Below, in pieces: positions 34,001 to 44,455 of a stretch of 64,000 nucleotides of DNA. The notes beneath the pieces are model-generated. The model saw nothing but the letters and a program-made list of their open reading frames with translations. It ran no database searches and was not told where the DNA came from. This stretch comes from Eopsaltria australis (taxonomy: Eukaryota > Chordata > Aves > Passeriformes > Petroicidae), in NCBI GenBank assembly GCA_034509425.1, contig JAVTVJ010001342.1:310001-374000 (forward strand), given 5' to 3'. How positions within the stretch are numbered: position 1 is the stretch's first letter; each line of letters begins with the position of its first letter. A program made the position numbers and the translations under genes.

Positions 34001-35849
34001 CTTCTCCAGGACAGCAGTTGAAGCCTGTCCTAAACCTGATGCAGAAAGAGGAAAATTTGCACCCCCATGGCTGAGAGGCTGAATCATGTCAGCCCTGTGA
34101 AAAAACACAGTTTGAGAAGGTGACTTTGCTCCAGTTCTTGACACCCCTCTTTGCATTAGTGGCTTGGAGTCAGCCCCCGTGTAATATGAAGCCTCCCTGA
34201 TGCTGGGGAGGGGCAGCAGGGGTTGGAGAGACAGTGAAGATTTGTACGTTATAAACTTTGAGACAGCAGCATCAGTGCATAAAACCATAAATTCACCATA
34301 GGGGGAAAAAAAAAAGAAAATTGGAATTTAATCAGCGTAAATTATTAATAATTACAATTAAACTGCAGTTTACATTTTTATTAATTAAGATTGGTTTGCT
34401 ATCCTAGCTCATGCAAATTTTAATTAATGTCTGCATATATTTGTTTTCCTTAAGAAGGCTAATTGTTCATGTTCAGTGTGCACCTGCGAGTACACTTGGT
34501 AAAATATTTCCAGTTAATTTAACCCAGGACACTCACCATAGCCATTACTTAGGGAATATCACCTTGCCCAAGAAGAGAATGGAGTTGTAATCAGGTCTAT
34601 GGAAAATGTGAGAAGAATGTTAATTTTGTGACTGTATCTGGATTTGATTTATAATAGCAAAACATAGGAAATTAGTTGAGGCAATTAATTTTTATGAAAT
34701 TTTGTGATTGGTGATAATAACCTGTGATTAGCTGTGGTATTGATCCTAAAAGGTACCCTAAAATCAGTCTGTGTTAGATGAACACTGACTCCTATGTGGT
34801 ACAGTTACTGTTCAGGCTAAGGCATGCCTTAGAGAGACATTTTGTGCCATGTGGACATAGGCACAGGCATTTCAGCTACTCCTCCTCAGTGTTTCAAGAA
34901 CATGTCAACGTGACAAGAATATCTGCCCACAGCAGGCTATAATTTAGTTTCTTCTAATCTCATCATGAAAGGGGAGAAGAACCCTTGGTGTTACCCCACA
35001 GAGATGGGAGGCACACAGAGCAGCAGCTCTTTGGCTGCCACCAGAACTGGTGGAATGGGGCCTGTAGGTGGACACAGCGGTGATGCCAAATGCCTGGGGT
35101 GCTTCTGCACTCACTTCTGCAAGACTTTAATCACTGAGAGCCCACTGAGTCCCTTGCAGCCACCAAATTTAGTGGTCTTCTCTTTCCTAGCCTTCTTCTG
35201 CCCACCCAGAGCTCCCCAGCAAAGCCTGTGATATCCCAAGCATCATGAAGATGTTCCACCTGGGCCTCCCATTTCAAACACTCCTGGGGGACTGGGTGAA
35301 GGGAGCAGGGCTGCCTTGGGAAGGGAGTCTGCTCTCTGGAGGGAAAGATGAAGCAAAGCATGGTGATATTAACAGAATCAGGCAGACCCTTGGAGTATTT
35401 AGTCCATTTTATTCCTCCTCATCTCCAGACCTGATTTCTAGGGGAAATACGGGAGCAATTTTACCTTTATAGGCATTTATGTGGCTTGATATTGAATCCT
35501 GGATGATGTGATGTTAAAGGATCAAATACATTGCGAATTATGTCTCCTATACCTGTTTTCATATGCTTGCTGTCTTTCCTTAAAATCCACCTCCTGACCT
35601 CGGCTGTGCTCCTTTGCAGGGTCCCTTGGCACAGCTGGTCGTGTATGTAACCAAACCTCCCGTGGCATGGACAGCTGTGAAGTGATGTGCTGCGGGAGAG
35701 GCTACGATACCTCCCGCGTCAGCAGGATGACAAAATGCGAGTGCAAATTCCACTGGTGCTGTGCTGTGCGCTGCCAGGACTGCCTGGAAGTGGTGGACAT
35801 TCACACCTGCAAGGCGCCAAAGAGCGCTGGCTGGATTTCCCGGACATGA
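20801..35849 (+). CDS. WNT2: WNT2, complete secreted Wnt ligand in five coding exons
   Basis: WNT2 is a secreted lipid-modified glycoprotein that binds Frizzled/LRP receptors and activates beta-catenin signalling. In vertebrates it acts in lung, heart and vascular development. The exons are 20801-20880, 22271-22494, 25417-25694, 28538-28802 and 35620-35849. They join in frame to 1077 bp (358 residues plus TGA), close to the 360 residues of human WNT2. Visible features are an N-terminal signal peptide (about residues 1-24), the Wnt cysteine pattern, the palmitoleoylation motif CHGVSGSC with Ser210, an N-glycosylation site NQT at 293-295, and the C-terminal Cys-rich block [15 protein letters not shown]. 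All introns are GT-AG. The [19 protein letters not shown] stretch separates it from WNT2B and other Wnts by closeness to WNT2, and the ASZ1 and ST7 neighbours confirm it. It converges on ST7. Confidence 0.97.
21480..21960. promoter_or_regulatory. Candidate conserved non-coding element in WNT2 intron 1
   Basis: This has balanced, low-repeat sequence with dense homeodomain and HOX-like words: GGTAATTGAT, GATTTATCAG, TTTATTGCG and TTTTATGACC. A CCTTCAAAAG word resembles a TCF site in reverse. I cannot measure conservation, so the call rests on texture only. Confidence 0.35.
21997..22032. repeat. Poly-T run (36 T)
   Basis: An uninterrupted run of 36 T, 238 bp before the exon 2 acceptor. Read on the minus strand it is poly-A, but I recognise no adjacent retrotransposed copy. 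Confidence 0.95.
22271..22494 (+). CDS. WNT2: WNT2 coding exon 2
   Basis: The acceptor is CTCCCGCAG and the donor is CGCA|GTGAGT. The 224-bp exon reads [20 protein letters not shown] and continues to GRVLLR. All 74 complete codons end in G or C. The usual Wnt motif RWNC reads RWDC here. Long minus-strand open frames over this exon are shadows of the GC-rich codons. Confidence 0.95.
22495..25416. other. WNT2 intron 2
   Basis: GC falls from the exon 2 border to AT-rich sequence by about 23,750. A T-rich stretch lies at 22744-22772. No exon or mobile element is recognised. The part at 23,760-24,120 looks single-copy and contains a CRE-like AACGTCACC near 23,803. Confidence 0.5.
25417..25694 (+). 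CDS. WNT2: WNT2 coding exon 3
   Basis: The acceptor is TTTGTTTCAG and the donor is GGAAG|GTAGGT. It encodes [20 protein letters not shown], then [20 protein letters not shown], the [20 protein letters not shown] core and [11 protein letters not shown]. This is nearly identical to mammals. It is 278 bp long and ends in phase 0. Confidence 0.97.
25695..28537. other. WNT2 intron 3
   Basis: AT-rich intron with no recognised repeat. A single-copy-looking stretch at 27,690-28,060 contains AGATCAAA at 27745-27752, a match to the TCF/LEF core. Confidence 0.5.
28538..28802 (+). CDS. WNT2: WNT2 coding exon 4, with the acylated serine
   Basis: The acceptor is AAAACAG and the donor is GTAG|GTAAGC. It encodes [20 protein letters not shown] through [10 protein letters not shown]. 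Ser210 in CHGVSGSC is the site that Porcupine acylates in Wnt proteins. It is 265 bp long and ends one base into a Gly codon. Confidence 0.97.
28803..32900. other. WNT2 intron 4, left part
   Basis: After the GT/AT microsatellite just inside the donor, this is ordinary intron. I recognise no exon or repeat. Confidence 0.5.
28883..28943. repeat. GT/TA microsatellite
   Basis: A short GTGTGT run passes into ATATATAAATATA-type sequence. It starts about 80 bp after the exon 4 donor. Confidence 0.9.
32902..33115 (-). mobile_element. CR1 3'-end fragment, antisense
   Basis: The plus strand reads GAATCAGTTGGGTTGGAAAA, then GACCTCTGAGATCATCAAAT, then TCCCTGGGAAATCCATTCCA. This is the reverse complement of a CR1 3' end. 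It is only a few hundred bases long and non-coding, and lies in WNT2 intron 4. Confidence 0.85.
33116..35619. other. WNT2 intron 4, right part
   Basis: It includes a 187-codon open frame at 33360-33923 without recognisable domains, and an AT-rich, ATTA-dense stretch at 34,280-34,740 that looks like possible regulatory DNA. No other features are seen. Confidence 0.5.
34280..34740. promoter_or_regulatory. Candidate AT-rich regulatory element in WNT2 intron 4
   Basis: Clustered ATTA/TAAT words (ATTATTAATAATTACAATTA, TTTATTAATTAAGATTGG, CAAATTTTAATTAATG) suggest homeodomain sites. The sequence is not a simple repeat. Conservation cannot be tested here. Confidence 0.3.
35620..35849 (+). CDS. WNT2: WNT2 coding exon 5 and stop
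   Basis: The acceptor is CTTTGCAG. It encodes [20 protein letters not shown] and the Cys-rich C-terminal block, ending [13 protein letters not shown] before TGA at 35847-35849. The sequon NQT replaces the human NLT, so the glycosylation site is kept. Confidence 0.97.
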
Positions 35850-36840
35850 TGCACGGGCTACTGATGCTACTGAGGACCACGGCCTTTGCCCTTTCTGGTC
35901 CATGCAAGGAATGCATCAGAGGTCTTTTTTACTTTTTATGCCTGTTTTACCTTTGTTGTTCATTGCACAGAAGCTGCTGAATAATTGATTTAAACCCTGC
36001 AGCATTTACTTTGTATTTCTGCATGACAATGCTGCTGCAGAGCTGTCTGTGCATAAACTGATGCAGCTCTGGAAGGACGTACTTATGCCAAGACTCTTCC
36101 AACCACCACGAAACTCTCCTCCAGAATCTTTGTGGCAATTCATTCCTGCCATCAGGAACACAAGAAGACACAAAATGTGACACAAGATCACCACCACCAA
36201 CTGCTTGGGCTGGGCTTGCTCAAGCATCTTGTGAAGGATCTTGGGCAGGTCACAGTTGAGCCCTGGATACCAAATGGCTCGGGTGGTCATTTCCCCATGA
36301 AAGAAAATTTGTGGCCAGATTGATGAAGAGCTTCACTGGAAGGGTGTTTGTTCATTCCTGGTGGACTGGAGTGTCCAGTGAGGAGGCCACCTTAGGCCAC
36401 ACAGGCCACTATTAGCACACTGTGGCTTCCTGTGGGGCAGGAATTGGCCCACGGCCTAAAACAAAGGAAATTGCAGGAGATGTATTCAGCCACAACACTT
36501 TGATGAACTGTTAGAGTCAAAGCAAATGTCTTAGTTACACGTTTGTGAAAACTTGTCTTAAAAGCTTTTAAAAAGTAATTGATATTAACTGCTGAGGATT
36601 TTTTTTTTCTGACCTGAAGGATTGAAGAGAATGATTTTTCAGCCTAGTGAAAGCTGGGTACAGGACACTCAACTACCTAAGGATAAGGTCTCCTCCTTTT
36701 CACATACAGAATAGTGGAAAAATGTTTGCAAACACTGACGAAGAAGGAAATGCCTTGCCTCAGTAATGACTTGGATTCTAAAGAAGTTATTAGCTTCTGT
36801 GTTCTTTTAAAGTTAATAAATCTATTAAATGTGCTCAAAA
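35850..36840 (+). terminator. WNT2: WNT2 3' UTR and candidate polyadenylation signal
   Basis: The first AATAAA I see after the stop is at 36815-36820, giving a 3' UTR of about 1 kb, which is similar to mammalian WNT2. The extent is inferred. No coding sequence is seen. Confidence 0.5.
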
Positions 36841-37009
36841 TTATACTTTCCACTCAGATGGGGACATGCAAATCAGATTTTTTTCTGCATACTTTCTGCA
36901 AAACCTCATGCCTATGATTCGGAGTGTATCAGCTTGTGATGGAGGCAGTTACAGGTTGTGCCAGGTCCACATGTTGGGCTGGGATCAGCAAAACAAGTTG
37001 CTGTAAAGA
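36841..37009. other. Intergenic, WNT2 to LTR
   Basis: Short flank with nothing recognised. It ends in AAAGA, the left copy of the likely target-site duplication. Confidence 0.5.
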
Positions 37010-38619
37010 TGTAGTGGTTTCAGTTTGCCTATTCAGGTTTGTGGCTAAATGCCAGCACACTTACCCAAATTTACTTGATGTTTGTTGTGAGATGAGGATT
37101 AGGAGTAGGCAAAGCAGGCTCAAACTTTATGAAGTATAAAGAAAGTTTATTAATATACCTAAGACAAAGGGAAAGAAAAAAAGAAACCAAGAAAAACCAG
37201 AACAAACTCCTCAGACCACCCCTCCTTCCCCCACCTCTCCATTTCATTCTCCCTGACAACACACAAAAGACAACACTTCGATCTCCAGTCAGTTTACCAC
37301 CTGTGAAATAGCTCTCGTTTCAGTTCAGTGAGGGACAGAAGTCTCTTTTGTTTACACCATGGATTTTCTGTAAGAAAAATACAGTTTTTTATGGGTCTTC
37401 TGCCTCACCATCAGCCACCACCCAGAAGAAAGATCTGCTTAATGGTGGATCCCTCCCACACCAGTAGCCTTCCCACAGCCACTATGGTGGCTTATGAACA
37501 GTCCACAGGGAACCTGTTTTAAGGATGCACACTTCAACTGCAGCAACAAAGAAAATCCCTTCTTCTGTGCTCAGCAACCCAGCTTCTCCTGACAACACAA
37601 GTTCTCTGGTATTCCCTCTGAGACCAGGGCTCTGGGTCACAGCGTCTCCTCTCTCTTGGTTCAAGTTTCTCATCAGGCTGTACTTATTTCAACACTTGCT
37701 TGTCTTTACCCAGGTATTTCAGTTCACTGGCTGCAATTAGAAGCTCACATCCCCTCTTTGGACTATTTCTTCATATATTACAGGGAATTTATTAGCTCAG
37801 TCCCCAACCATGGTTCTCCAAAAGAATTTCCAGCTTCACTCTCGAAGCACATCTCATGCTCCTCCCTCCACGCATCGGCTCTCCTTTCCTCACTGACTGT
37901 AAAGTCTCTGTGCTGCATTTATGCAGATGTCCTCACTCGTCCCTCTCTCTGTGCAAGGAAGGATGGGTGTCTGTAGGTTTACTCCAGGCATGCATAAAGT
38001 TAATCTCTCTCTCTCTCTCCGGCAGTGTGATGATCGCGTGCTCTCTGCCGGGCTGATTGAACAGGTCCCAGCTGGATGGCAGAAGCTCTCAGAGTCTCTG
38101 TGCCTGGCTCTGCGGAGCTGGCTCGGCCTGCTGGGGCCATCTGGGCCCGGGGTGACAGGGCAGGGCCTGGCCCGAGCTGGATGGAGTCTGGCCTGGTCCT
38201 TGCCTGGCCCGGAGCAGGGGCCTGGCCCTGTCTCGTGTAGCTGCCATGTCGGCTGAACTGTATCTCCTGAAAACTCTGGCCAGCTCCTCCCCCATGCCCA
38301 GCTGCAGCTGCAGGGCCGCCCTAAACCTCCCTTCACCCCACCCTCCCTCCTTGGGAAGGAGGCAGGGCCTTACTGGGGAGAGAAGCAGGAGACGCTCCTC
38401 TCAACACAGCAGCAGGCCAAAAGAGGAAGAGGCTCAGAGGGTCTCTGCTTATACAGGGTTCTTTCCTCGAAGGCGGATCAACTTTTTAATTGCTTCACAT
38501 ACACGTCAGTCCTTAAAACTACCTAGTTACTGGCTCTCTCTCCCAGGAAGGAAGTGATATCCCTTCCTGCAGCATAGGTCACTTCCTAGATTTTGGCCCC
38601 TCCTGCCTAACCCAGCGCA
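37010..38619 (-). mobile_element. Solo LTR of an avian ERVL-type endogenous retrovirus
   Basis: The element starts TGTAGTGGTTTCAG and ends CCCAGCGCA on the plus strand, the TG...CA form of an LTR with weakly inverted ends. It is flanked by AAAGA at 37005-37009 and 38620-38624. Its text matches LTRs I remember from bird genomes. On the minus strand there is a TATAAGCAG box at 38445-38453 and AATAAA at 37146-37151, so the LTR reads leftwards. No gag, pol or env is present, so it is a solo LTR. A second CA|AAAGA at 38418-38424 is an alternative right end, but the terminal inverted match favours 38619. Confidence 0.7.
38003..38019. repeat. Short CT microsatellite in the LTR
   Basis: About eight CT units in a row. 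Confidence 0.8.
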
Positions 38620-38624
38620 AAAGA

Positions 38625-41600
38625 TGTGCAAGTTTTTGAGGTCCAGAAATTGCAGCCTTAGTGGAGAGGAACTGGGTGAGAGAGGGACCAGCTGCCTCTC
38701 CTCAGGGCACAGATCAGCAACATGAACCAAGAGAAAAATGGATTCTGTGCCACTGAGTAAAATAAGGCTCTATAAAAAGCATCCATGAAGAGTAGAGACA
38801 AACAAGGTAATGATAATGTAGGAAAAGGAGGTTGAATGAGTGGTAGAATGCATTGTAGAGGAAAGCAAAATTTCCATATGAAAATGAAATGGACTGGAAG
38901 AACCCTAGCAGGTACAAACAGTGCAGGAAAAAGTAATATCCAAGTAGCTAACCAAGGCAATAAAGTGAATACTCTGGTATGTTTTGTTTTTGGAACTTTC
39001 TTAAAAGACTATTTAAAAAGAAGGGGTTTTGGCATTAAGTGGTCTTGAGGGAACAGTCATTTACATCTGCAAGGCTTTCAAAGAAGTTTATATCATTAAA
39101 ATGGGTAATTCATCTCCAGAAGGCACAGCTGGCATTAAAAGATTAGGAGGCTCCAGAAAGTTCTTTATTTGGGCAATAAGATAATGTTTCATTTACTGTA
39201 TATGGAAATGATCATGGCTAGAGGTAACAATAATCACACTTCTGTCTACAAACCAGCTGCTGGTGGGAAAAGCCCTGCCCACGTGTTTGTGCATGTGCAG
39301 TGTATGTATAATGTGTGTCTGTGTACCCAGGGGCAGCTCAGGGGTTGTACTGCTGGCCTCTTCACTGCTGCCAATTCTGGCTCTGGGCTGGATAAGGAAA
39401 ATTTCATACCTAATTGTATTTAAAGGTGAGCTCCAAGGAGAATTTTTATTGGGATTTCACTGTGAAATTAAATCCACATGTAGTTTTTAGCCTCAGCAAT
39501 ATCATACTTTAAGCCTTAAAGCATTTAAAAGCAGTATAATAATTTTTAACCTTTTAGAGCCCCTTTTTTTTAAAGATTCAGGGAGCCTGGGTAGTCTAAA
39601 AGATTACCTGTGTAATAAAGCTGAAAATATTTCAATGTTCCGGAAAAAAGAAAAAAGGCTCATTCTTACGAGAGAACTTGTTCTAGGTAGTTGAATGAAG
39701 GGTAATGAAATCAAATATCTTCTTAAATCTGTTATTTGTTTAATATTCCAGAAAATCAACTCACCTGAATACAGCAGTCCCAGATAAAGTGTTTTGGAGT
39801 CACTGTATTTTAAGTGTATTAACTTTTATTCCCCAACCTGGTCCTTCTCCACTAAGGCTCATCTTCTTGCTCCAAACCTTCCCCTGGGTCAGAGGCCTGT
39901 GGTTCCTGAAGGCTGGACTTACCAGTATGACCAGGAAGATGGAGGCATTGAGTCCCTTGGCCTTTCCAGTGTCCTTTGTCACCCTGCCCAGCAGCAGCCC
40001 CACCCAGGTGTGCACAGGAGGCTGATGTTCCCATTTCAGGCATGCGCCGTATCAATAAACTGTGATGCAATGCTTCATCTAAATCACTGCACCAGGATAT
40101 TTCACAGCATAACAAATGGGTAAGTGTTGAGCTCGCCACTTACTTGATGACAGTTTTTTCTGTATTTGTGTTTTTTGGGGGCCTTTTTAAGAGCTCAAGG
40201 TAGACTTGTTACAGTTGTAAGCATTTCTGCTGTCTCTTCCAAAAAGAAATGCACTCCCAGAAACTTTTGCTATTTCTTAGTGGCAAAAGACACTCAGAGA
40301 TGTAAATATTGCTAGGAAAGGCCCCTCCATGATCTTCAGCAAATCCAACAAAGAATGTAAGAGGGGGAAAAAAAGAGGAAACAAAAAAGAAGAAACAAAT
40401 CAGGCCTGGCAAATGAAATAATACTGTATTTTGTTCTGTGGAATAAATTTACTCATGTATTTAGTCATGAAGAGGAAACAGCTGTCTCTAGGTAGACATT
40501 TTAGTGTCGGAATAATGTTAGCTGAGGCTAAAGGTTGTAGGATTATTTTTTTAAATACACAGTCCAATTTTCTTGAGGGAGTTCCCTTTAATTTGCTGCA
40601 TGAACTCAGGATCTAGCAGCCCTGAAACTCTCTTAGCTTGCCAAGCTTTTTGGGATTGCTCCCTCCCCACTATTTTCAACAAACTCTACCCTAAAAAGTG
40701 TATTGCGCTGTTATAGGTAAAATCTCGTAAAAAAAGTTTAATTTTCTTTTACCACATGGGTAATGAGGAATGACTTAGGAATGGTAGTGTATATTAGGGC
40801 ATGTGGGCATTGAAGCCTGAGAGATTGCTGCTTTTTCTTTTCCTGGAAAAATATCTAAAACCAATTTGTTCATCTCATCCTGGCCTCCCACCCCTGTGTT
40901 AACTTCTTTGCAGATGTGAATCAGAAATAAAATGCTGCATTTCTGGTACTGAGGTGCAGAGCTGCTAAAGGGCACCCATCTGCATGCCCAAACCACAGCT
41001 GTTGGTCACTGCCTGCAGGCTTCATGCCCAGCTTCTTGTGGGGCTCAGTGTACGGTGGCAAGGGGGAAGGAATGTTTGGGGATTAGTGAAGATCTGGATG
41101 TGGGGAGGGTGCTTTTGCTAAGAAAAACCAGCTCTTACTCCAGTGTGGCAGCACAAGGTGAACCAACACTCGCCCTTCTCCACGGCATTTGCCCTGCACT
41201 CCTGGGAAGGGCTTCATGCAGGTGGTGGCTGCCCCTGAGGGCAGAAGTGTTTTTGTGGTCACATGTCACAGCCTGCAGGTTTTACCTGCCACTTCAAATG
41301 ACAGAAGTGAACTTTTATTATTATTAGAAGGACAGCAGCAGCTCATGGGCTGTAACCACAAATGTGATTTTGGGTTGTTTCTTTCGTGTAACAGCTCATC
41401 TGCCTGGGGAAATGGATGCAACTTCATAAAGTTAAGATCTCTTGTGAGAAAGAAGCAAATGCATATGAATCAATACAAATGCATGGACTCTGTAGTGTAG
41501 CTGTGCAGGAGCCCTGCTGGAAGCTGGGTGGAGCCAGGGACTACCTTGTGCGATCTGCTGAAACTAGAGCCACTGAAGTTTTCAAGGCCACCACAGGGTG

Positions 41601-44152
41601 ACAGCCACAATGGGTGCGAAGGGGTTTGTGTGGCCCGTGCAAGAGGAGCAGCTTCCTTTGGATGTTTAGCTTCTGCAGGTTTCTTCAACATGGCAAAGCT
41701 CCTGATAACTTTCCTCCTGTCTTCTGGGGTAACAACTTCTATGCTCTGAAAAAACAGTCTGTATGTTGAGCATAGACACCACATGATGAAAGAGAGAAAG
41801 CAGCAGCCCTCCCCTCAGGGTAGCACTCACCTCTCTGAGTGCAGTTCCTGCCAGGGAGCAGCTGTAAATCTGTCCAGTGGGAAGGAGGGACAGAAAGTGG
41901 CCAGCTTGGCTTGACACTCATGGGGGGTCCTCTCCTTTTTTGTTCTACAGGTTATAGTGTAAAGAGATAATGTGCATACAAATTCTATTAAGTTGTCTTC
42001 AAAGAAAAAAATCAGGAACTGCTAACATTTGGAGTTAAAAAGCTTCCTCCACCCCCAAATCTGAAGATGAGTTATTATCTGAACCAGATTTCCACAAGGC
42101 TCATCTCTGCACTAAGCCAGAGGCTCTCCATCATTACAATCATGGGCTGTGTTTGCTTTTTGATCTAAGCCATACTGAACTTCACAGGAAACATGTCAGA
42201 AGCAGCAAAGCCTAAGGCAATAAACTCTGCCCAATGAAAAAGAAAACCCTTCTGTCTGATTTGCCTCTTCCAGATGCCTAGAATTATAATTAAAGAGAGA
42301 TTTTCTAGATAAAAATCCATGGCCCATTTCTGCTTATTAGGGACATAGACACTAGAAATAGTAGAAATAGAATTGCATAAAGGCATTTTTGAGTTCCTAA
42401 ATGTTCCCCATAGTTCAAGGAAAGGATGTGATTCTTTCAGGAGTTAAGCATTCCTTTTTACCAGAGTATTACAGATAGTAATTCCCACACAGATCACAGA
42501 ATCTTCAAACAGAAGCCCTAACTACTACCTTAGCTGCTGACAAACACGGAGATTTGTATATAGGCAGATATACACCAATGTGCAAATGCATTTACCTTTA
42601 GGACTCTGAATCACAGCAATTTGTTCTTTTGAAATGCAGGGTATAGGTGTCTGGGAATAAGTGATACGAAGCAGCACAGGACAGGAGCTGAGTGTGCCTG
42701 ATCCTTCTGATTTTCAGCAGCCTTAAATAATTCTGACAGTGTTGTTTTGAGGCAAACAAATCAGTATGGTTACCCCTATTTTTTAGCTAGATACATAGCA
42801 GGACCTGCTGTGAGGGTGTTTTCTGTGGCTGTTCTAGCAATCCAGATGAAAATAGGAGAACACAAATATTGGTCCATTTCATACTTCCACATGCTTATCC
42901 AGTAGCAATCTGTTACCTCAAATCTTCTGCCACATCCTACATTAACTAACATTAACTAACATTAACTGCAAGCCAGACTAATTTCAACATTACAGTGAAT
43001 TGTTTTGCAGCCAGCAATGATAAACCTGTATGGAAATTCCCAACAGCCTCACCGGGTCTAACATTTGCCTGTGGTGCCCTCTGGTCTCCTGTGCCCTCCC
43101 CAGGTCTCATTCTTACAGCTGATTTCTTAGTGTGGGGCTATCTTTTCTTAATCTCATAGCACAGCAATGTTTACATGGTACTTTTGCTCACTTGGACAAA
43201 CATCTGTCTTCTATTACACTAATGTGTATGTGAACAAGTGAATAAAAAAGAATGCAATGCATCTCCTATTTTTGAGAAACACTTTCCTTTTATACCAGTT
43301 CTAGTACTGGGAGTTTTGTCTCTGCTCACTCATTTCCTCACTGATAAACAAACTTATCTGCTAGAGATCACAGTCCCTTAAACTGCTCAGCATTTTGAGA
43401 GCAACAGCGAAGCTGAAATGGTGAAGTGGCATTTTTGATCCACTGCATCAAGGTTATGCTTCCTTATCTAGAAGGTGAGTTGGAAAAAAACATCCTTGAG
43501 GCATCTGTAAGGATGCACTTTTAATTCTTGACAGAGAGGACTGTCTGCTCCAACTTCCAGATCAAAATCTTCACCTTAGAGCTGGCCTCGGAATTTTCCA
43601 TCTGTAGTGGCTAAGTCATAAATGAATACTTACTCTCAACAGTCACAGCACAAGGATAAGATTTCCTGAGGTGAGCATGAACAGTGAAACACCAACCTCT
43701 CTATTAATTGTGCATGAACTAACACCCATTTTGCTAATGAGCCTTCAAGAAGGTACCTGAAACACCAGGGATGTGAAGAAAATCTGTCAAGTATGTGGGC
43801 TTCCTGAAAATTCAAATTAGAATAAGGTGACCTCTGTGCAGAGAAGGGAATCAGAAGCCCTGTGTGCCATCCAAACTGCCTGGAGAGCCTAAAGCTGCTT
43901 TAAGCAAGAGCTTTAACTGTCTAGAAGCCTCTTCTAGACTGTCTGCAGAAGTGAGGGCCTCACCCTAATTGAACTCCATAGGAAAAGGCAGTGACAATGT
44001 TGCTTAATTGTGACATTATTAGTATGTTCCATTAAGTGAATGTGTAGCTATGCCCTAGCAATGGTGACACTGATACCACACCTTTAAAAAACAAAACGCA
44101 GAATCTGTGTTCTGAAAAAGCCAAAAGACAGCAATGCTACAATACACAAAAG
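38625..44152. other. Intergenic between convergent WNT2 and ST7
   Basis: About 5.5 kb with no recognised exon or RNA gene. A 10-bp unit ATTAACTAAC is repeated nearly three times at 42939-42967. Open frames here are short and without recognisable domains. Confidence 0.5.
42939..42967. repeat. 10-bp tandem repeat, about 2.8 copies
   Basis: ACATTAACTA-type units repeat head to tail without interruption. Confidence 0.85.
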
Positions 44153-44359
44153 TTTATTTTTTTTCTTTCCTGAAGGTAAAATATAATAGAACCTAACATC
44201 AATGTAATTTGTACAACAAAACAGTTTTTATATGAGAACAGACAATCCATGAAGAGTTTTTAAGTCTTATAACTGCTTCCCTTTTTAATCATGCTTTCTT
44301 GTGGCCACCAAAAGTTGGCACAGAAGATGTCATGACAGTCAGTCAGTGGGCATGCTCCC
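44153..44359 (-). terminator. ST7: ST7 3' UTR and polyadenylation signal
   Basis: On the minus strand AATAAA lies at 44158-44153, about 200 bp after the ST7 stop. The main cleavage site is probably just left of it. Longer 3' UTR forms cannot be excluded. Confidence 0.65.
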
Positions 44360-44455
44360 TCAGATCCTTGTCAGCTGGTGCCACAGGCTGGAGGGCAGGA
44401 TACTTTCTACTTTTTCCATCACAAAATTTAAAGGGGCAAAGAGGGTGCTGAGAAA
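44360..44455 (-). CDS. ST7: ST7 last coding exon and stop
   Basis: Read on the minus strand it gives [20 protein letters not shown] then [11 protein letters not shown] and TGA (44362-44360). The acceptor is TTTGCAG. The human end differs only by FIMEK for FVMEK. Confidence 0.96.
   Translation of the reverse strand, partial: FLSTLFAPLNFVMEKVESILPSSLWHQLTRI

Noticed and set aside
37890..38336. Minus- and plus-strand frames of 111-148 codons in the LTR
   Set aside because: They fall in the GC-rich part of a solo LTR. LTRs do not encode proteins and the frames match no retroviral gene.
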